Assembly: GCA_017471245.1 (NCBI GenBank)
Contig: JAFUVB010000038.1
Span: 1-55,742 of the forward strand
Length of the DNA: 55,742 nt
Direction of reading: 5' to 3'
Source of the DNA: Prevotella sp.
Lineage (GTDB): Bacteria; Bacteroidota; Bacteroidia; Bacteroidales; Bacteroidaceae
Made by a program: the position numbers and the translations under genes. The notes below the pieces were generated by a model. That model had not been told where the DNA came from. It saw only the letters and a list, made by a program, of their open reading frames with translations, and did not search any database. Below are positions 44,037 through 53,153 of this stretch, in pieces; the stretch's first letter is position 1; each line of letters opens with the position of its first letter.

Positions 44037-45488
44037 ATGTATCGTATGAATAATATATCCCATTCTTCAGAATCGAGAATCGCGAAGCACATCTCTTGCT
44101 TCTCATCTCTTGCTTCTTGCTACTCTAAGCAATTCCCTTGCTTCTCTAAGCATTTCTCTTGCCTCTTGCTTCTTACCTCTTGCTTCTTGCTAATCTCTCT
44201 TCCCGTCGCTTCACAGCAGATGCCCGACGAGATAGCACCCATCAACGCTCCATTCGACATGCCTCAGTTGCAGCGCCCGGTGTTTCCCAATCGCACCGTC
44301 AGCATTGCCAAGGCAGGTGCAAAGCAGAATAAACTCAGCACGGCTGCCATCCAGAAGGCGATCGACCAGATAGCAAAAAAAGGCGGTGGTACGGTGATCG
44401 TGCCTGCAGGCAAATGGCTCACTGGCCGCATTCAGTTGAAGAGCAATATCAACCTGCGTTTGGAAGAAGCTGCCGAGCTCCACTTCAGTGGTGACATCAA
44501 GGACTATCTGCCTTGTGTTCCCACCCGCAATGAGGGGGTTGACGTCATCTCCATGGGTGCCATGGTCTATGCCGATGGCGCTGAGAACATCGCCCTGACG
44601 GGTAAGGGAAAGCTCATTGCTCCTGCCCGCGACTGTCAGATGATGAAGCAAGCCATGGGCGGTGTGAAGGAAGAGTTGCAGCAGTTGCCCTTGGAGCAGC
44701 GCGTCTTCGATGGAAGCAATGGCAGTCAGGTATGCCTTCCCCAGTTCTTCGGTCCCATCAACTGCAAGAACATCCTCGTTGAGGGTGTCACCTTCCTGAA
44801 CAGCATCTTCTGGAACATCGTTCCCGTGTATTGCGAGAACATCATTATCCGTGGTGTTGAGGTGTCGAGCTTCGGCATGGGGCGCACCGATGGTATAGAT
44901 ATCGACTCATCTGTGAACGCATTGATAGAGTATACCACCCTTGATTGCGGTGATGACTGCTTTACGCTGAAATCGGGACGCGGTATGGACGGTAAGCTCA
45001 AGGCACGTCCCACTGAGAATGTCGTGGTTCGTCACTGCACCGTGAAGCGTGGCGTGGGCGGTATGACCATCGGAAGCGAGACGGCTGCCATGGTGCGCAA
45101 TGTATATATGCACGACTGCGTGATGGAGAGTCCCCGCTCTGGTCTCTATTTCAAGACGCGCCGTCCGCGTGGCGGAGGTGGTGAGAATATGTGGTTCGAG
45201 CGCATTCACATCATCAACACTCCCGGCAGTGCCTTTAGCTGGGACATGCTTGGCAGTGCCATGTATGTGGGCAAGATGGCGCAGCGTCATCCCACGCCTG
45301 CCGTGAACGAACTCACGCCCGTTTATCGCAACATGCATTTCAAAGACATTCGTGTGGACAACTGCAAGACGCTCGTCAAGGCAACCGGTTTGCCTGAGTC
45401 GCCCATCGAGAATGTCACCTTTGAGAACATCCAGTCGGAAAACAAACAGATCATTTTGCAGGATGTGGGCAAGATGACCTTCAAATAA
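44037..45488 (+). CDS. Secreted glycoside hydrolase family 28 (polygalacturonase-like)
   Basis: 483 residues from ATG 44037 (or 44046). The right-handed beta-helix family is shown by AIQKAIDQIAKKGGGTVIVP, GRTDGIDIDSS (Asp285, 288, 290), DCGDDCFTLKSG (Asp306, 307) and GGMTIGSE. In the last motif the His usual before GG is Val340. Residues 15-55 are rich in Cys, Ser and Leu and are encoded by CTTGCTTCT-type simple repeats (44090-44210), yet form the signal peptide (LLLLTSCFLLISLPVASQ). It follows the GH79-GH29 gene by 3 bp and probably acts on pectin-like chains. Confidence 0.85.
   Translation: MYRMNNISHSSESRIAKHISCFSSLASCYSKQFPCFSKHFSCLLLLTSCFLLISLPVASQQMPDEIAPINAPFDMPQLQRPVFPNRTVSIAKAGAKQNKLSTAAIQKAIDQIAKKGGGTVIVPAGKWLTGRIQLKSNINLRLEEAAELHFSGDIKDYLPCVPTRNEGVDVISMGAMVYADGAENIALTGKGKLIAPARDCQMMKQAMGGVKEELQQLPLEQRVFDGSNGSQVCLPQFFGPINCKNILVEGVTFLNSIFWNIVPVYCENIIIRGVEVSSFGMGRTDGIDIDSSVNALIEYTTLDCGDDCFTLKSGRGMDGKLKARPTENVVVRHCTVKRGVGGMTIGSETAAMVRNVYMHDCVMESPRSGLYFKTRRPRGGGGENMWFERIHIINTPGSAFSWDMLGSAMYVGKMAQRHPTPAVNELTPVYRNMHFKDIRVDNCKTLVKATGLPESPIENVTFENIQSENKQIILQDVGKMTFK
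44090..44210 (+). repeat. CTTGCTTCT simple repeat translated as signal-peptide region
   Basis: Words such as CTCTTGCTTCTTGC and CTTGCCTCTTGCTTCTTACC recur. The same words occur outside genes at 55427-55453. Confidence 0.7.
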
Positions 45489-45497
45489 TCTAAGACA

Positions 45498-46412
45498 ATG
45501 AACTATCAGACAATACTTGAAAACATACACAGAAAGATACAGCCTTATGCCGAAGAGGGCAAACAGGCTGACTACATACCAGCATTGGCCGAGGTGAATC
45601 CTAACCAGTTCGGCATTTGTATACAGACGTTAGACGGCAACACCTACTCGTTGGGTGATGCCGCCACGCGTTTTTCCATACAGAGTATTTCCAAAGTCTT
45701 CACCCTCGCCATGGGTTTGGCTGTTGAAGGCGACAATGTGTGGAAGCGCATGGGGAAGGAACCATCGGGCAATGCCTTCAATTCGTTGGTCCAGTTAGAG
45801 TATGAGCACGGCATTCCGCGCAATCCTTTCATCAATGCAGGTGCCATCGTGATGTGCGACATCCTGCTCTCCGCGCTTCCCGATGCCCCGGCAGCGTTCC
45901 TCAGTTTCATCCGGAGCCTGTGTGGGAACAGCGAGATTGGCTATAACGAACCGCTGGCACAGTCGGAACAGAGCAATGCTTATATGAATGCTGCCATCGC
46001 CAACCTGCTGAAATACCATCACAACATTGACAACCCTATCGACGATGTGCTTCATTTCTACTTCCTCACCTGTTCCGTAATGATGACTTGTGAGGAACTG
46101 TCGCGCGCCTTCTTGCCTTTTGCCGACCATAGAAAACCTTTCTCATTCGGCGGCATCCAGCTGACAGCGTCGCAGGTGAAGCGCATGAATGCCATCATGC
46201 AGACTTGCGGGTTCTATGATGAGGCAGGGGAATTCTCTTATCTGGTAGGGCTTCCCGGCAAGAGTGGAGTGGGGGGCGGCATAGCGGCTGTCTGTCCTTC
46301 GCGCTATGCCGTGGCAGTGTGGAGTCCCCGTCTTAATGCCAAAGGCAACAGCGTGATGGGACTGAAGGCGCTCGAACTGCTCACCACCGAGACCGCCGAA
46401 TCCATCTTCTGA
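45498..46412 (+). CDS. glsA: Glutaminase (GlsA/YbaS type)
   Basis: 304 residues. The beta-lactamase-like glutaminase fold is indicated by FSIQSISKVFTLAMGL (Ser63-x-x-Lys66), EPSGNAFNSLVQLEYEHGIP, RNPFINAGAIV and GKSGVGGGIAAVCPSRYAVA. It converts glutamine to glutamate and ammonia in the cytoplasm; no signal peptide is present. It starts 10 bp after the GH28 stop, so it may share its transcript, although the functions seem unrelated. Confidence 0.94.
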   Translation: MNYQTILENIHRKIQPYAEEGKQADYIPALAEVNPNQFGICIQTLDGNTYSLGDAATRFSIQSISKVFTLAMGLAVEGDNVWKRMGKEPSGNAFNSLVQLEYEHGIPRNPFINAGAIVMCDILLSALPDAPAAFLSFIRSLCGNSEIGYNEPLAQSEQSNAYMNAAIANLLKYHHNIDNPIDDVLHFYFLTCSVMMTCEELSRAFLPFADHRKPFSFGGIQLTASQVKRMNAIMQTCGFYDEAGEFSYLVGLPGKSGVGGGIAAVCPSRYAVAVWSPRLNAKGNSVMGLKALELLTTETAESIF

Positions 46413-46485
46413 CAGAGAAATAACCAAAATGTGCAGGCAGGCAAAGATTTCTTGGATAATTTGCGTAATTCGCCAATTTTTATTG

Positions 46486-46493
46486 TATCTTTG
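46486..46493 (+). promoter_or_regulatory. Promoter -7 box TATCTTTG
   Basis: A perfect TAnnTTTG, 28 bp before the antitoxin start at 46522. Confidence 0.65.
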
Positions 46494-46521
46494 CAGGCGA
46501 TAAAAGTTTATTGAAAGGAAT

Positions 46522-46731
46522 ATGGCAATGACAAAACTGACTGTATCTATCGAAGATATTTCGATGCTCGAACAGATAAAACAGGCCATCAGTCTGCTGC
46601 GTGGCGTTTCTACAGTTACCCTGACGCGGCAGCCTAAGACTGGTATGGATCGTGCAATGGAGGACATCAGGCTTGGTCGCGTGTTTGATGCCAGCAGCGT
46701 GGAGGATCTCATCAACAAGTGCAAAGCATGA
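46522..46731 (+). CDS. Small antitoxin of a type II toxin-antitoxin pair
   Basis: 69 residues (MAMTKLTVSIEDISMLEQIK; ends SVEDLINKCKA). The acidic C-terminal tail FDASSVEDLINKC would cover the toxin. No DNA-binding motif was recognised with certainty. The identity rests on length and on the 4-bp ATGA overlap with the YafQ-like toxin gene. Confidence 0.75.
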   Translation: MAMTKLTVSIEDISMLEQIKQAISLLRGVSTVTLTRQPKTGMDRAMEDIRLGRVFDASSVEDLINKCKA

Positions 46732-47018
46732 AGTATACATTACGATTCACTGGCGAATTCAAACGCTCGCTGAAGCGTTGCCTAAAGCGAGGCTACGACG
46801 AGCGGTTGTTGGCAAATGTACTTAATATCTTGGCTTCAGAAGGTTGCCTGCCCGAAAGGTATCATCCTCACATCCTTCATGGTAACTATGAAGGTTATTG
46901 GGAGTGTCACATCACTCCCGACTGGCTTTTGGTGTGGGACCAAAACGACCGTGAACTAATACTGTTATTGACCAACACTGGCACACATTCCGACTTATTC
47001 GGTAAAAATAAAAGGTAA
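46728..47018 (+). CDS. YafQ-family mRNA-interferase toxin
   Basis: 96 residues from ATG 46728; GTG 46719 is an in-frame alternative. The family signature is intact: RFTGEFKRSLKRCLKRGYDE at the N-terminus, then HPHILHGNYEGYWECHITPD and WLLVWDQNDRELILLLTNTG, ending TGTHSDLFGKNKR. It should cleave mRNA at the ribosome when free of its antitoxin. Confidence 0.9.
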   Translation: MKYTLRFTGEFKRSLKRCLKRGYDERLLANVLNILASEGCLPERYHPHILHGNYEGYWECHITPDWLLVWDQNDRELILLLTNTGTHSDLFGKNKR

Positions 47019-47053
47019 TCATGTTTTCGCTCTGCTGAAACGGCAATTAAGAG

Positions 47054-47185
47054 TTCGTGAAAGTTTTCACGTTAAAAACTGCGAGTTTTCAATTCAACAA
47101 CTGCGAGTTTTCAATTCAAAAACCAGCAGTTTCCAATTCAAAAAGAAACTGTTTGTGATAGAAACACTCGTAATAGCACGCGAAA
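47054..47185. repeat. 22-bp-period repeat array, six units
   Basis: Units start at 47054, 47076, 47098, 47120, 47142 and 47164. The second and third share CTGCGAGTTTTCAATTCAA. The first has GTTTTCACG in the same register. The array is homologous to 6270-6379 from the flanking GAGTTCG to the final ACTCG. It lies in the gap after the YafQ toxin; from 47186 to 47338 I see no gene. Confidence 0.8.
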
Positions 47186-47338
47186 AACGGTTTTGAATAG
47201 TGTGGTTTCGGCTTCTTGATTAGCGGTTCTATCTATTGACAAAACCACAAAATGCGACCTTAAGCCGCGATAACTTCTTGGCAACGATTAAAAAATAAGC
47301 TGGTACGATTTACTCTCATCATGTTTTTTTATAAGATA

Positions 47339-48136
47339 GTTCCATTTAGGCAATTGTCATCAAAGATGATTTGTCTGGCTTTGTCTGATTCAAAGATTTG
47401 GTCTATTGTCCTGTTTGTTTCGTAGGACTTGTCGTTGATGGTTGCATAGACTTTCAAACCCCTACTTGTCTTCGTCTCACTTGCTTGCGAACTTGCTCCA
47501 CTGAAAGTAGAGGCGAACCGCCTCCATCACAAGCAGGCAGAGGGTGGCGGTCTGGGGTGTTCCCACTGTAAGTGTTACGTCCAGGTTCTACAAATGTTGT
47601 CACAGCCAAACCCTGATGTGTCGTGACTTGTTCCTATGGTAAGATACCCTGTGTTTGTGCCTACGTCATATATGCCATGTGGTACGATTGTGCAATTAGA
47701 ATACGAAGTGAAATCATAGTCAAAAGCCCTGGGCGTTACTTGACAGAAAGCTTTTCCGTTGCGTTTGAAATTGCCGATCATCCCTTTCTTTTTTGTGTCA
47801 ATGCTAAGCACGGGTATTCCTTGTTCAAGGCACTGACCTACAATCTTGTTTTTCTTCTGGCATCAAACACTTGCAAGTATTTAGAATGTTTTTGAAGTAG
47901 TTTTCTCTGCCCACCGCCTGTATTCCTAACACGTCCAGGCTGTCGGGATTCCGTGGCACTAAGTTCGTGGATTCCCTTGTATATGGTTTTTCTGTCTACG
48001 CCGCTGACCGCAGCAACTAACTTAACGCCATGTATTCCAAGATGGCATACTCTTGTTGCAAGGAACAGTCGTTTAGCCCGCTCATCAAGCTGGCGATGAG
48101 CATAATATCCATATCTGAAAGGATTACATTGGTCAT
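47339..48136 (-). pseudogene. Decayed ISAzo13-family transposase
   Basis: The coding strand is the complement. Starting at ATG 48136 (MTNVILSDMDIMLIASLMSG), the frame breaks and the family sequence continues in other frames: LDERAKRLFLATRVCHLGIH, GVDRKTIYKGIHELSATESR and RVRNTGGGQRKLLQKHSKYL. Later pieces are LSIDTKKKGMIGNFKRNGKA, AFDYDFTSYSNCTIVPHGIY and TGYLTIGTSHDTS, then a remnant GLKVYATINDKSYETNRTID near the end. Much of the middle and C-terminal part is missing. Terminal repeats were not found. Confidence 0.85.
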
Positions 48137-48241
48137 CTTTCTATTCTCCTACCAAAAGGCAACATACAATAATATCAGCGAAGGTCGTTAAACCATCGCT
48201 GATACGAGCCATCCATTCAAAGATTCTTTGAAACTTAATTG

Positions 48242-49360
48242 CTATCTGATAGGCAGACTCTTATAACCAGGAATTTGATACACACCTGTTTCATACTTGA
48301 ATCTCCATGCTGCGATTGTAGGGCTGATGCCGTTTTTCTTAGCTTCATCTGTTACCGTTTTTATCAAACTGTAAATAGTTAAGGAACGACTCTTTCCCTT
48401 CATTATATTCGCCCATACAGATGGTGGTATTAGCATGTCTTTTGCATAGTTATTGGCCTCCTGTTCCACTCCTTCGGCATCGCCCAAATCTTGATTATAT
48501 GAAACAAACGAAGATCCATCAACGAGGTGCTTACTTATGTGACCACATTCATGCAGAACATCGAATACAAGCATGTCCATGTTATTTCTTCTATGGCTAA
48601 CCACAATGAATGGATGGCCATCAATGATGACAGAGTAGGCATCAACAGGTGTCTTCTCAAATTTTTCAACAACACAATATCCTATTCCGTATTTGGTAAG
48701 TATAGCCTTTATCTCACGTTCTGTAATTGTCTGTGCATTAGCTTTGGCGGCAATCTCCTTTGCCGCTTTCGTCTCATTGCCTTTCTCGTAAGAAGTAAGC
48801 GTATCTATCTCCTTGCTACACGCATAGCGTGCAAGAAGAATCCATGTGCTCAAATTCTTAAATTCAGTCTCAAGTCTTTCACTTTTTTTGAAACGGCCTT
48901 GCCCTTGAGCCGTAGAAAGAGCAAGTACTCCCTCCACGTTTTCCACATTAAATATTTTATATAAAATATTCAACTTATCCCTAAAATACTTGCAGCCGTC
49001 AAGAGCGAGCTTCTTAAACAGAATGGAGAGATTCAGAGCTGCGGCCAAGGCATTCTCCACTTGAATCGCCTTAGCTTCTTCTTCGTCTCTCTGGCGAATT
49101 GCCTCCATGTCCCTCTCATAACTCAGTTGCAGTCCCATCCAATAATCAGCTGAAATTCCAAAGGCTTCCTCTAATTTTAATGCCATTGAAGGCGTTATAC
49201 TCTCTTTGGCATTAAAGAATCTGCTGAGATTTGGGGCTTTCATGCCAAGGCGCTCTGCCAGCTCTTTTCTCTGCATACCACGGGCTTTCAGCTCATCCTT
49301 GATAAGTTCAGTAGGATGAATAGCCTCAACAGGTACGAATGTTTCCTTAATGGTCGCCAT
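48242..49360 (-). CDS. HigA-type antitoxin fused to an ImmA/IrrE-like metallopeptidase domain
   Basis: 372 residues from ATG 49360 (MATIKETFVPVEAIHPTELI). The N-terminal XRE helix-turn-helix (about 15-75) has MQRKELAERLGMKAPNLSRF and the HigA/VapI ending GISADYWMGLQ. A helical linker leads to the C-terminal ImmA/IrrE-like domain (about 230-340), with MLVFDVLHECGHISKHLVDG (the HExxH-like site is HECGH) and EQEANNYAKDMLIPPSVWAN. The toxin gene lies upstream and overlaps by 14 bp. Toxin-first order and the HigA-like HTH indicate a HigBA-type module. Whether the protease-like domain is active is unknown. Confidence 0.87.
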   Translation of the reverse strand: MATIKETFVPVEAIHPTELIKDELKARGMQRKELAERLGMKAPNLSRFFNAKESITPSMALKLEEAFGISADYWMGLQLSYERDMEAIRQRDEEEAKAIQVENALAAALNLSILFKKLALDGCKYFRDKLNILYKIFNVENVEGVLALSTAQGQGRFKKSERLETEFKNLSTWILLARYACSKEIDTLTSYEKGNETKAAKEIAAKANAQTITEREIKAILTKYGIGYCVVEKFEKTPVDAYSVIIDGHPFIVVSHRRNNMDMLVFDVLHECGHISKHLVDGSSFVSYNQDLGDAEGVEQEANNYAKDMLIPPSVWANIMKGKSRSLTIYSLIKTVTDEAKKNGISPTIAAWRFKYETGVYQIPGYKSLPIR

Positions 49361-49658
49361 AATGCTCACTTATTTCTATTAGTACTAATGTTATTTTATC
49401 TTCATGTTCGATGAAAATCAAACGATATTTTGTGTCATATCCAACTCTTACGGAAGAATGAGGCGAGTTCGTTAAAGGTTCATAGGCAAGACTTCTGATA
49501 ACAGATACTGCATTTATGTCCTTTGCCTGTTTTATGTACCTAATAACTTTATCCAAATTTCTAATGAGTTTGGCATTACTTCTGTAGGACTTGTACTTCC
49601 CAACATATCGGTGATTTACCAACGCTTCAAGTTCATCATCAACATATTCAATTACCAT
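49347..49658 (-). CDS. RelE/HigB-like toxin
   Basis: 103 residues. The RelE-fold pattern is seen in YRSNAKLIRNLDKVIRYIKQ, SLAYEPLTNSPHSSVRVGYD and TKYRLIFIEHEDKITLVLIE, ending ISEHYGDH. It is the first gene of the pair, with a promoter box at 49680. It probably degrades mRNA when not bound by the downstream antitoxin. Confidence 0.85.
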   Translation of the reverse strand: MVIEYVDDELEALVNHRYVGKYKSYRSNAKLIRNLDKVIRYIKQAKDINAVSVIRSLAYEPLTNSPHSSVRVGYDTKYRLIFIEHEDKITLVLIEISEHYGDH

Positions 49659-49679
49659 TGCAATTAAGATTTATGCGTG

Positions 49680-49687
49680 CAAAGGTA
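49680..49687 (-). promoter_or_regulatory. Promoter -7 box TACCTTTG
   Basis: The complement of CAAAGGTA lies 21 bp before the toxin start. The rest of the AT-rich gap (49688-50006) shows nothing clear. Confidence 0.6.
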
Positions 49688-50006
49688 TATATAAATTATC
49701 AAAAACGATAATTTTAAACACGCGAAATTGAATTCGTAAGGTTTATTTAACATTTGTCCTTCCGAAAACATCTATCTTTTAATACAAAGGCCTTATGTTG
49801 CATACGTGACAGGAACAAACAAATGCAAGGGATAAAGTGAAAATTTTACCAACTTTTTTTTTAGCATTACTTGGCAACTTGATTTCAGAAACTTCTATGA
49901 ATTAACTACTCCTGTAAATTTATCGACGAAATGGGATTGTTGTTAAAAAAAACTAATTATTTGAAATATTGTGTACGGAAACAATATGATTTTGTATAAA
50001 TAATTG

Positions 50007-50014
50007 TAACTTTG
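50007..50014 (+). promoter_or_regulatory. Promoter -7 box TAACTTTG
   Basis: A perfect TAnnTTTG, 83 bp before the start of the large secreted protein. Confidence 0.6.
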
Positions 50015-50097
50015 CAAACGATTTGCAGTTAATCTGCAGTTGTCTACTATAAGCAAAAAAAATAACATATAAATAATTAATTAACTCTCAAACAGAA

Positions 50098-53000
50098 ATG
50101 AAAAAACTATTTCTTTTCTTTATCATGACTGTCTTCGCAACGGTAGGAGCGAAGGCGGATGTTACACTCAGTTATTCCTGGCCTGGTAATGACTGTATCT
50201 TGACTATTAAGACTACAGCGGCAAATGACATCGCTAACATGAGTGATGCTGACCTCAACACTTTGGTGTCCAATTATCTTACCAATATTACTTACAACAC
50301 GTATGGATATGGGGAAGTCCGTATTGTGATAGACGGACCTGTAAGTAAATATGATATTCAGAAACTCGTAGTTCTTAGGAATAATACGTTTACTAACGGT
50401 TCAAATGTTGAGTGTGTCAAGAATATAAATTCCTTCAATCTTGAAAAAGCACAGTTCAAGGATGCTTCTAATAACGACATAGACTATAAGACTCTATTCA
50501 ATAGTATCGATAGTCCATTGGGAAACTTTGAATACATTGTCCTTCCCCCGCAGGTAGATGGCGAAGGGAATATCCAGCCCATTGATGAGTCAGTTTTCAC
50601 AAAAATTAATCCCGGAACATCAGATCCATATTTGAAGCACTTCAAATCAGTGGTAGCATTTGACACGAATGATCACTACAACCTAAATAAAATGACTGCT
50701 TACGTAAAGGAGGAAGGAACGTTGCTTGGAGCAATGCGGGCTGCAGCTGCACTCACAAACGAACAATCATTGGTTAGAGACAAAGCAAGTAAAATCAAGG
50801 AAGCATATATCTCAGGAAATGTGAACGCCGTTGATTTAGGAAATGGTGGATCTGGAACACTAACGATAGGAGAGAATGGGCATCTTGAGTTTTGGGAAGA
50901 CGTGGATGAGTCAAATATGAATCAGACAAGAACTTTAAAAGGAACAACTACCGATGTCGCATTAGGGTATATACAACTTGAAAAAATAGATTTGAGCAAG
51001 GCTAACTTTTCCGACATTAATGACCTGACTCTGTCAGCACTTGGTGGAACTGTTGGTTCCTCTACTAAACAAGTGATTATTCCAGAAAGTGTGAATACAC
51101 TGCCAGCTGATTTCTTAAGAGGGTGTGTCAATCTTACTGATCTTTGCATACCCTCAAATATTGAGTATATAAAAGCAAGAGCCTTTTTTAATACGGAATT
51201 GAATCATGTCTGGACAACTGCATCTTCAGGAGACGCATCTGACACAAAATATGACAATGGAAAGTATGACAAGGACGGCAATTATTATGAGGGATACGAC
51301 AATCCGGATTGGCACAGCTGGAATGATAAATCGTACGGAACTATTACTTTATCGAGCAACTTGAAGTTGATAGAGAGTTATGCTTTTGCTTCTTCCACTA
51401 ACATTAAGGATGTTTACGTGATGGCGTTGGATGCTCCGGAGTGCCACGTCGATGCATTTTCTCGTATGGCTTATTGTGCTGAAAATACACTGAATACGTC
51501 TTATATCACAAATGGTTATATTGAGCGCGATGCTTATCAAAAAGTAAAAGAACAAGGACAGTGGTGTGCCATGCTCCATTTCCCTGAAGGTGCTGTGACA
51601 CCTTCCATCCAGCGTTATACTGACGTGACGCGCGATTATTCGATTCCCTCCAATATGACTGATGCCAAGGGAAACACCATCATGTTCCCCACCCAGCAGG
51701 AGTTTCTGCGCTCTTTCGGTCAGGGAACGAATGGTTACCTGTGGAACGCATGGGATCCCAGAAGGCAGGGGCGCGAAGAATCGCCCGGCAATCCAAACGC
51801 ATTTACAGATGCTGGAGCATTAAATGGATATGCTACTCAAAGTCAAGCAAATGAGTTATATAACAAAAATACAGATCCCGACAACGGAGTGAGATATTCC
51901 CAGATATACACTTCTTTCTATGACGTAACCAAAGAGTCTGATGGAACAACCGCCACGACTCAGCCAACGAATGTTCCTGTTGACTATAACAAGGTGAAGT
52001 GGGACGAGGCTTCGTACACGCTGAACCAAGAAACCGGCGAACAGCTCTATGATGCGGATTACCGAGGCTGGCATCAGTTCGTGCTCACCGCCTATACCAA
52101 TTTCTCCAACGACCCACCCAACACATGGAAGTTCACGCAGAGCGACAACGACTGGTGGACCATCTGCCTTCCTTTTGATATGACCAAGCGCGAGCTGAGG
52201 AAATTCTTCGGCGATGAAAGCAAGGAAGAGGCAGCAGATGCATTCCCTGTGCTGAGCAAACTGGTGAAGGTATACAGGCAGGAAAATGACCGGCCAAAGG
52301 AAAACACCATAACGCTGGTGTTCGGTCCTGACCTGCTGCAGAATAAGGAAGCGGTGGCAGCTGGCGAGGTGCATGGAACCGTTACTGAAGGAGTAGCACC
52401 TGCACTGGATGATGTCGTGCTGCATCAGGGCGTGCCATACATGATCCGCCCCCGCAGGGCTGGCAATGGTTCCACCATCTGGAAGGCGAAGAAGGATGAT
52501 CCCGCATATGAGAAAATTGCCGCCAAGAGTGGCGCGGAATGGAATGCCATGCTGCTGAAAGGTCTTTATACAGTGAAGTCTTACAAAAAGGACGAAGAAG
52601 AGCGCAGCGACTTCGATTACACCTTCGTGGGATCGTTCTACCGATATTATCTTCCAAAGTATAGCTATTACCTCGGATATAACAAAGATGAGAACCAGAT
52701 ATGTTTCTTCTTCCAGACTGCAGAAGCGTATAGCGCAAACACCAACTATAGCTGGAATACGTTCACAGGAATCATATGCCCGAACTGGAAAAAGAGGACA
52801 AAGAAGGGTGGTGACGAAGCCGCCGATTTCTATGAGGCAACCGACTTCAATGAGGGTATGCACTGGAATGTGGAAGGATTCCCATACGACACCGAAGGAT
52901 TTGATCCTGTATATCCAGAGGATGAATACCCCGGCCATCCCGTTTCGGCCAAGCTGATGTTCATGTTTGATGACAGCTATGATGAAGCCACGGGAATCAG

Positions 53001-53136
53001 TGAAGTTGGCAGCAAACCATCCGTTGCAACTTCCGGGAAAGTGTACAACCTGAATGGTGTGTACGTGGGAGATACCGTAAGAGGTCTCGCCAAGGGAGTG
53101 TATGTGGTGAATGGAAAGAAATATGTAGTAAAATAA
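50098..53136 (+). CDS. Secreted BspA-like leucine-rich protein with type IX sorting tail
   Basis: 1012 residues. The signal peptide is LFLFFIMTVFATVGAKAD. A BspA/LRR_5 region (about 290-490) has KQVIIPESVNTLPADFLRGC, NLTDLCIPSNIEYIKARAFF and TLSSNLKLIESYAFASSTNI. A region of unknown fold follows (about 500-930). The C-terminus (GKVYNLNGVYVGDTVRGLAK then GVYVVNGKKYVVK) matches the type A sorting domain of type IX cargo, so this is a likely substrate of the Por machinery encoded at 18110-24208. The first half is AT-rich and most of the second half GC-richer, suggesting a chimeric origin. A short peptide gene follows 17 bp later. Confidence 0.82.
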   Translation: MKKLFLFFIMTVFATVGAKADVTLSYSWPGNDCILTIKTTAANDIANMSDADLNTLVSNYLTNITYNTYGYGEVRIVIDGPVSKYDIQKLVVLRNNTFTNGSNVECVKNINSFNLEKAQFKDASNNDIDYKTLFNSIDSPLGNFEYIVLPPQVDGEGNIQPIDESVFTKINPGTSDPYLKHFKSVVAFDTNDHYNLNKMTAYVKEEGTLLGAMRAAAALTNEQSLVRDKASKIKEAYISGNVNAVDLGNGGSGTLTIGENGHLEFWEDVDESNMNQTRTLKGTTTDVALGYIQLEKIDLSKANFSDINDLTLSALGGTVGSSTKQVIIPESVNTLPADFLRGCVNLTDLCIPSNIEYIKARAFFNTELNHVWTTASSGDASDTKYDNGKYDKDGNYYEGYDNPDWHSWNDKSYGTITLSSNLKLIESYAFASSTNIKDVYVMALDAPECHVDAFSRMAYCAENTLNTSYITNGYIERDAYQKVKEQGQWCAMLHFPEGAVTPSIQRYTDVTRDYSIPSNMTDAKGNTIMFPTQQEFLRSFGQGTNGYLWNAWDPRRQGREESPGNPNAFTDAGALNGYATQSQANELYNKNTDPDNGVRYSQIYTSFYDVTKESDGTTATTQPTNVPVDYNKVKWDEASYTLNQETGEQLYDADYRGWHQFVLTAYTNFSNDPPNTWKFTQSDNDWWTICLPFDMTKRELRKFFGDESKEEAADAFPVLSKLVKVYRQENDRPKENTITLVFGPDLLQNKEAVAAGEVHGTVTEGVAPALDDVVLHQGVPYMIRPRRAGNGSTIWKAKKDDPAYEKIAAKSGAEWNAMLLKGLYTVKSYKKDEEERSDFDYTFVGSFYRYYLPKYSYYLGYNKDENQICFFFQTAEAYSANTNYSWNTFTGIICPNWKKRTKKGGDEAADFYEATDFNEGMHWNVEGFPYDTEGFDPVYPEDEYPGHPVSAKLMFMFDDSYDEATGISEVGSKPSVATSGKVYNLNGVYVGDTVRGLAKGVYVVNGKKYVVK

Positions 53137-53153
53137 GAAAGGAGGAGAAGGAT

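Noticed and set aside
47623-47895. 90-codon plus-strand frame
   Set aside because: Antisense to the decayed ISAzo13 transposase, which reads on the minus strand.
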